DNA from: Dysgonomonas sp. Marseille-P4361
GTDB taxonomy: Bacteria > Bacteroidota > Bacteroidia > Bacteroidales > Dysgonomonadaceae
Direction: 5' to 3'
DNA: 64,000 nucleotides
Assembly (NCBI RefSeq): GCF_900343125.1
Contig: NZ_OPYL01000002.1
Coordinates: 124,001-188,000, forward strand
Made by a program: the position numbers and the translations under genes
In this document: positions 62,684 to 64,000 of the stretch, in pieces
How positions within the stretch are numbered: the first letter of the stretch is position 1
Layout: each line of letters opens with the position of its first letter
The notes under the pieces: generated by a model
The model's database searches: none
Seen by the model: the letters and a program-made list of their open reading frames with translations, nothing else
What the model was told of the DNA's origin: nothing

Positions 62684-63166
62684 ATGAAATACTTTTATTG
62701 TGCGATTTTAGTTTCTCTCTTTTTGATCGGTTGTAAAGCTACACAGCAAACAAATAATCTCCCGAAGGAAGAGGCTTGGGTAAATGTAGGAGTTGCCGAA
62801 GACTTCGAATCATATATCGATACGGCAAGTATCCGGCAAGAAAACGGAATTTTCTTTGCTCAGGAAAAAAGAGTGTTTGTTACGCCAAAGGGTAGGGAAG
62901 AGTATATTGCAAAAATAAGAGATAGGTATGCTAAAATGGGTAAGCCCGAAAAGGCTGACAAGTGGAACGATTTTAGCTACTATGTTTATTCTTGCGAATA
63001 TGATTGCACCAATAAACGTTTTCGGGTGTTGACGGCAGAGGACTATGATTCTACGGGAAAGCGCATCGTGAGGACTGTGACAACTAAGAAAAATCTGAAA
63101 TGGATAAACGTAGAAACGGAAACAATAGGAGACTATACTTTCTTCTTTGTGTGTGACTATGAGTAA
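62684..63166 (+). CDS. Small lipoprotein of unknown function
   Basis: 160 residues; lipobox LIGC (Cys17) followed by KATQQTNN. The body is beta-rich with an opening EAWVNVGVAEDFESYIDTAS and later YYVYSCEYDCTNKRFRVL, which resembles the surface-adhesin-E-like fold of many small bacterial lipoproteins (WxxV...YxDxxSI...C...D). Two cysteines (in SCEYDC) could form a disulfide. Function not known. Confidence 0.68.
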   Translation: MKYFYCAILVSLFLIGCKATQQTNNLPKEEAWVNVGVAEDFESYIDTASIRQENGIFFAQEKRVFVTPKGREEYIAKIRDRYAKMGKPEKADKWNDFSYYVYSCEYDCTNKRFRVLTAEDYDSTGKRIVRTVTTKKNLKWINVETETIGDYTFFFVCDYE

Positions 63167-63190
63167 AGAAAATTATCCGAAAATTCTTCG

Positions 63191-63198
63191 TATTTTTG
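63191..63198 (+). promoter_or_regulatory. -7 box (TATTTTTG) before the right-edge membrane gene
   Basis: TAnnTTTG match 20 bases before ATG 63219. Confidence 0.45.
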
Positions 63199-63218
63199 TA
63201 GCCTAATAAGATAAATAA

Positions 63219-64000
63219 ATGATCGCGATACTAATTTCCTGGATTGCTATTCTGATAGTATTCCTCTCTTTTGGTGATTGTCTGATTTCGCTTTATAACA
63301 AACTTTGCAAGAGAAATGAGAATTACGAACTGATTGATGCATTCTTAATTGGGATGGGAGCAATGCTGATTCCATTGTCTCTTTCTTCGTTATGGTTGCC
63401 ATCTAATCATTATATTCTTTTGGCGAGCCTTTTGCTAAGTTTTATTTATTGGCTCGTTAGGAAAGATCATTTTAAGGCATTCTGTAAGAGATTGAAAAAT
63501 AGTATCCAGCGGTTTTCTGTTTTTCAGTTAGTTTTACTCTTCCTTATTGCTATCAGCTTTATGGTGGTGATAATATGGCAAGTAGGTGTATTTGATTCGT
63601 TACTATACCATCAACAAAATATTCGATGGAATGAAGAATATGCAGTGGTTCCTGGTTTAGGGAATGTAGAACACCGTTTTGGATTTAATTCAAATTACTT
63701 ACTTCTTGCGGCTGTGTTTGGCTTCCGATTCTTGTTTGGAGAAACGGTTTATAGTTTACACTCTCTTGTTCTATTGGCTGTCTTGTGTTGGATTGTGAAA
63801 GAAATAATAACTTCGGGGTATGAACTTCGCAGAATAGCACTTGTTATCCCTATCGTTGGGTTTATGCTAGTCTTTGGCTATTCTTTTACTGCGACATCTA
63901 CAGATCTTATCCCCAATATAGTAGCATTTTATTTGATTGCTAAATTATTAATTTATCCTTCTGACTTGAAAGATAAACTGTTATTACTATTCTTTGTTCC
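63219..64000 (+). CDS. Polytopic membrane protein, LIC_10190-like (3' end beyond window)
   Basis: ATG 63219 (MIAILISWIAILIVFLSFG) opens a frame that stays open for 260 codons to the right edge. It has about seven hydrophobic segments so far. The extracytoplasmic stretch GVFDSLLYHQQNIRWNEEYAVVPGLGNVEHRFGFNS resembles the conserved loop of LIC_10190-type GT-C-like membrane proteins (read in pieces: DSLLYHQQ, RWNEEYAVVPGLGN). Such proteins are thought to act on lipid-linked sugars; this is inference. Confidence 0.75.
   Translation, partial: MIAILISWIAILIVFLSFGDCLISLYNKLCKRNENYELIDAFLIGMGAMLIPLSLSSLWLPSNHYILLASLLLSFIYWLVRKDHFKAFCKRLKNSIQRFSVFQLVLLFLIAISFMVVIIWQVGVFDSLLYHQQNIRWNEEYAVVPGLGNVEHRFGFNSNYLLLAAVFGFRFLFGETVYSLHSLVLLAVLCWIVKEIITSGYELRRIALVIPIVGFMLVFGYSFTATSTDLIPNIVAFYLIAKLLIYPSDLKDKLLLLFFV

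Overview
The window looks like a chromosome segment from a member of Bacteroidota, order Bacteroidales (a Dysgonomonas- or Bacteroides-like gut or insect bacterium; genus not proven). The evidence is AT-rich DNA, three SusC/SusD pairs, FecR- and Bacteroidota-type ECF sigma factors, DUF4249, many lipoproteins, and repeated promoter -7 boxes of the Bacteroidota form TAnnTTTG instead of sigma-70 boxes. No rRNA, CRISPR array, transposase, integrase or plasmid gene was seen.

Layout. 1-9118: a GH92 alpha-mannosidase (cut by the left edge) divergent from a SusC/SusD/surface-lipoprotein operon, probably a mannose-glycan locus. 9302-14575 (minus): an ECF sigma / FecR anti-sigma / STN-type TonB receptor / DUF4249 lipoprotein cassette. 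14681-14893: tRNA-Gly and tRNA-Leu with a terminator. 14997-22196 (minus): a tight seven-gene cluster with a HAD hydrolase, methyltransferase, YfhO membrane protein, GT2 glycosyltransferase, transglutaminase-like membrane protein, QueG and a Rieske-like lipoprotein. 22349-24024: nitroreductase and AraC regulator, convergent, with nested hairpins between them. 24653-26760: an ABC exporter/YtrA-type GntR operon ending in a 34-residue membrane peptide. 26797-28844: TolB-like propeller, barrel protein and small lipoprotein. 29429-35289 and 35754-40700: two further SusC/SusD loci, the first with a secreted endonuclease/exonuclease/phosphatase-fold enzyme, the second with no enzyme.

40798-64000 is mostly housekeeping and envelope genes: an S9 peptidase, AI-2E-family permease, DoxX, two TonB C-terminal-domain proteins, a secreted Hint-fold protein without catalytic residues, threonine catabolism (tdh-kbl), a glycerophosphodiesterase, YtxH protein, S24 repressor, ACP phosphodiesterase, a sigma factor overlapping a membrane-anchor/beta-barrel fusion, an arginine-deiminase-fold enzyme, a nucleobase permease, recA, bcp and a LOG-family hydrolase. 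A polytopic membrane protein runs off the right edge.

How they work together: the TonB-dependent receptors import glycans or other ligands across the outer membrane. The FecR/sigma cassette is the only one carrying its own signalling pair; the three SusCD loci have no regulator inside the window. Several predicted starts were moved downstream because a -7 box overlaps or follows the upstream candidate start. All functional statements rest on reading motifs by eye; no database search was run.
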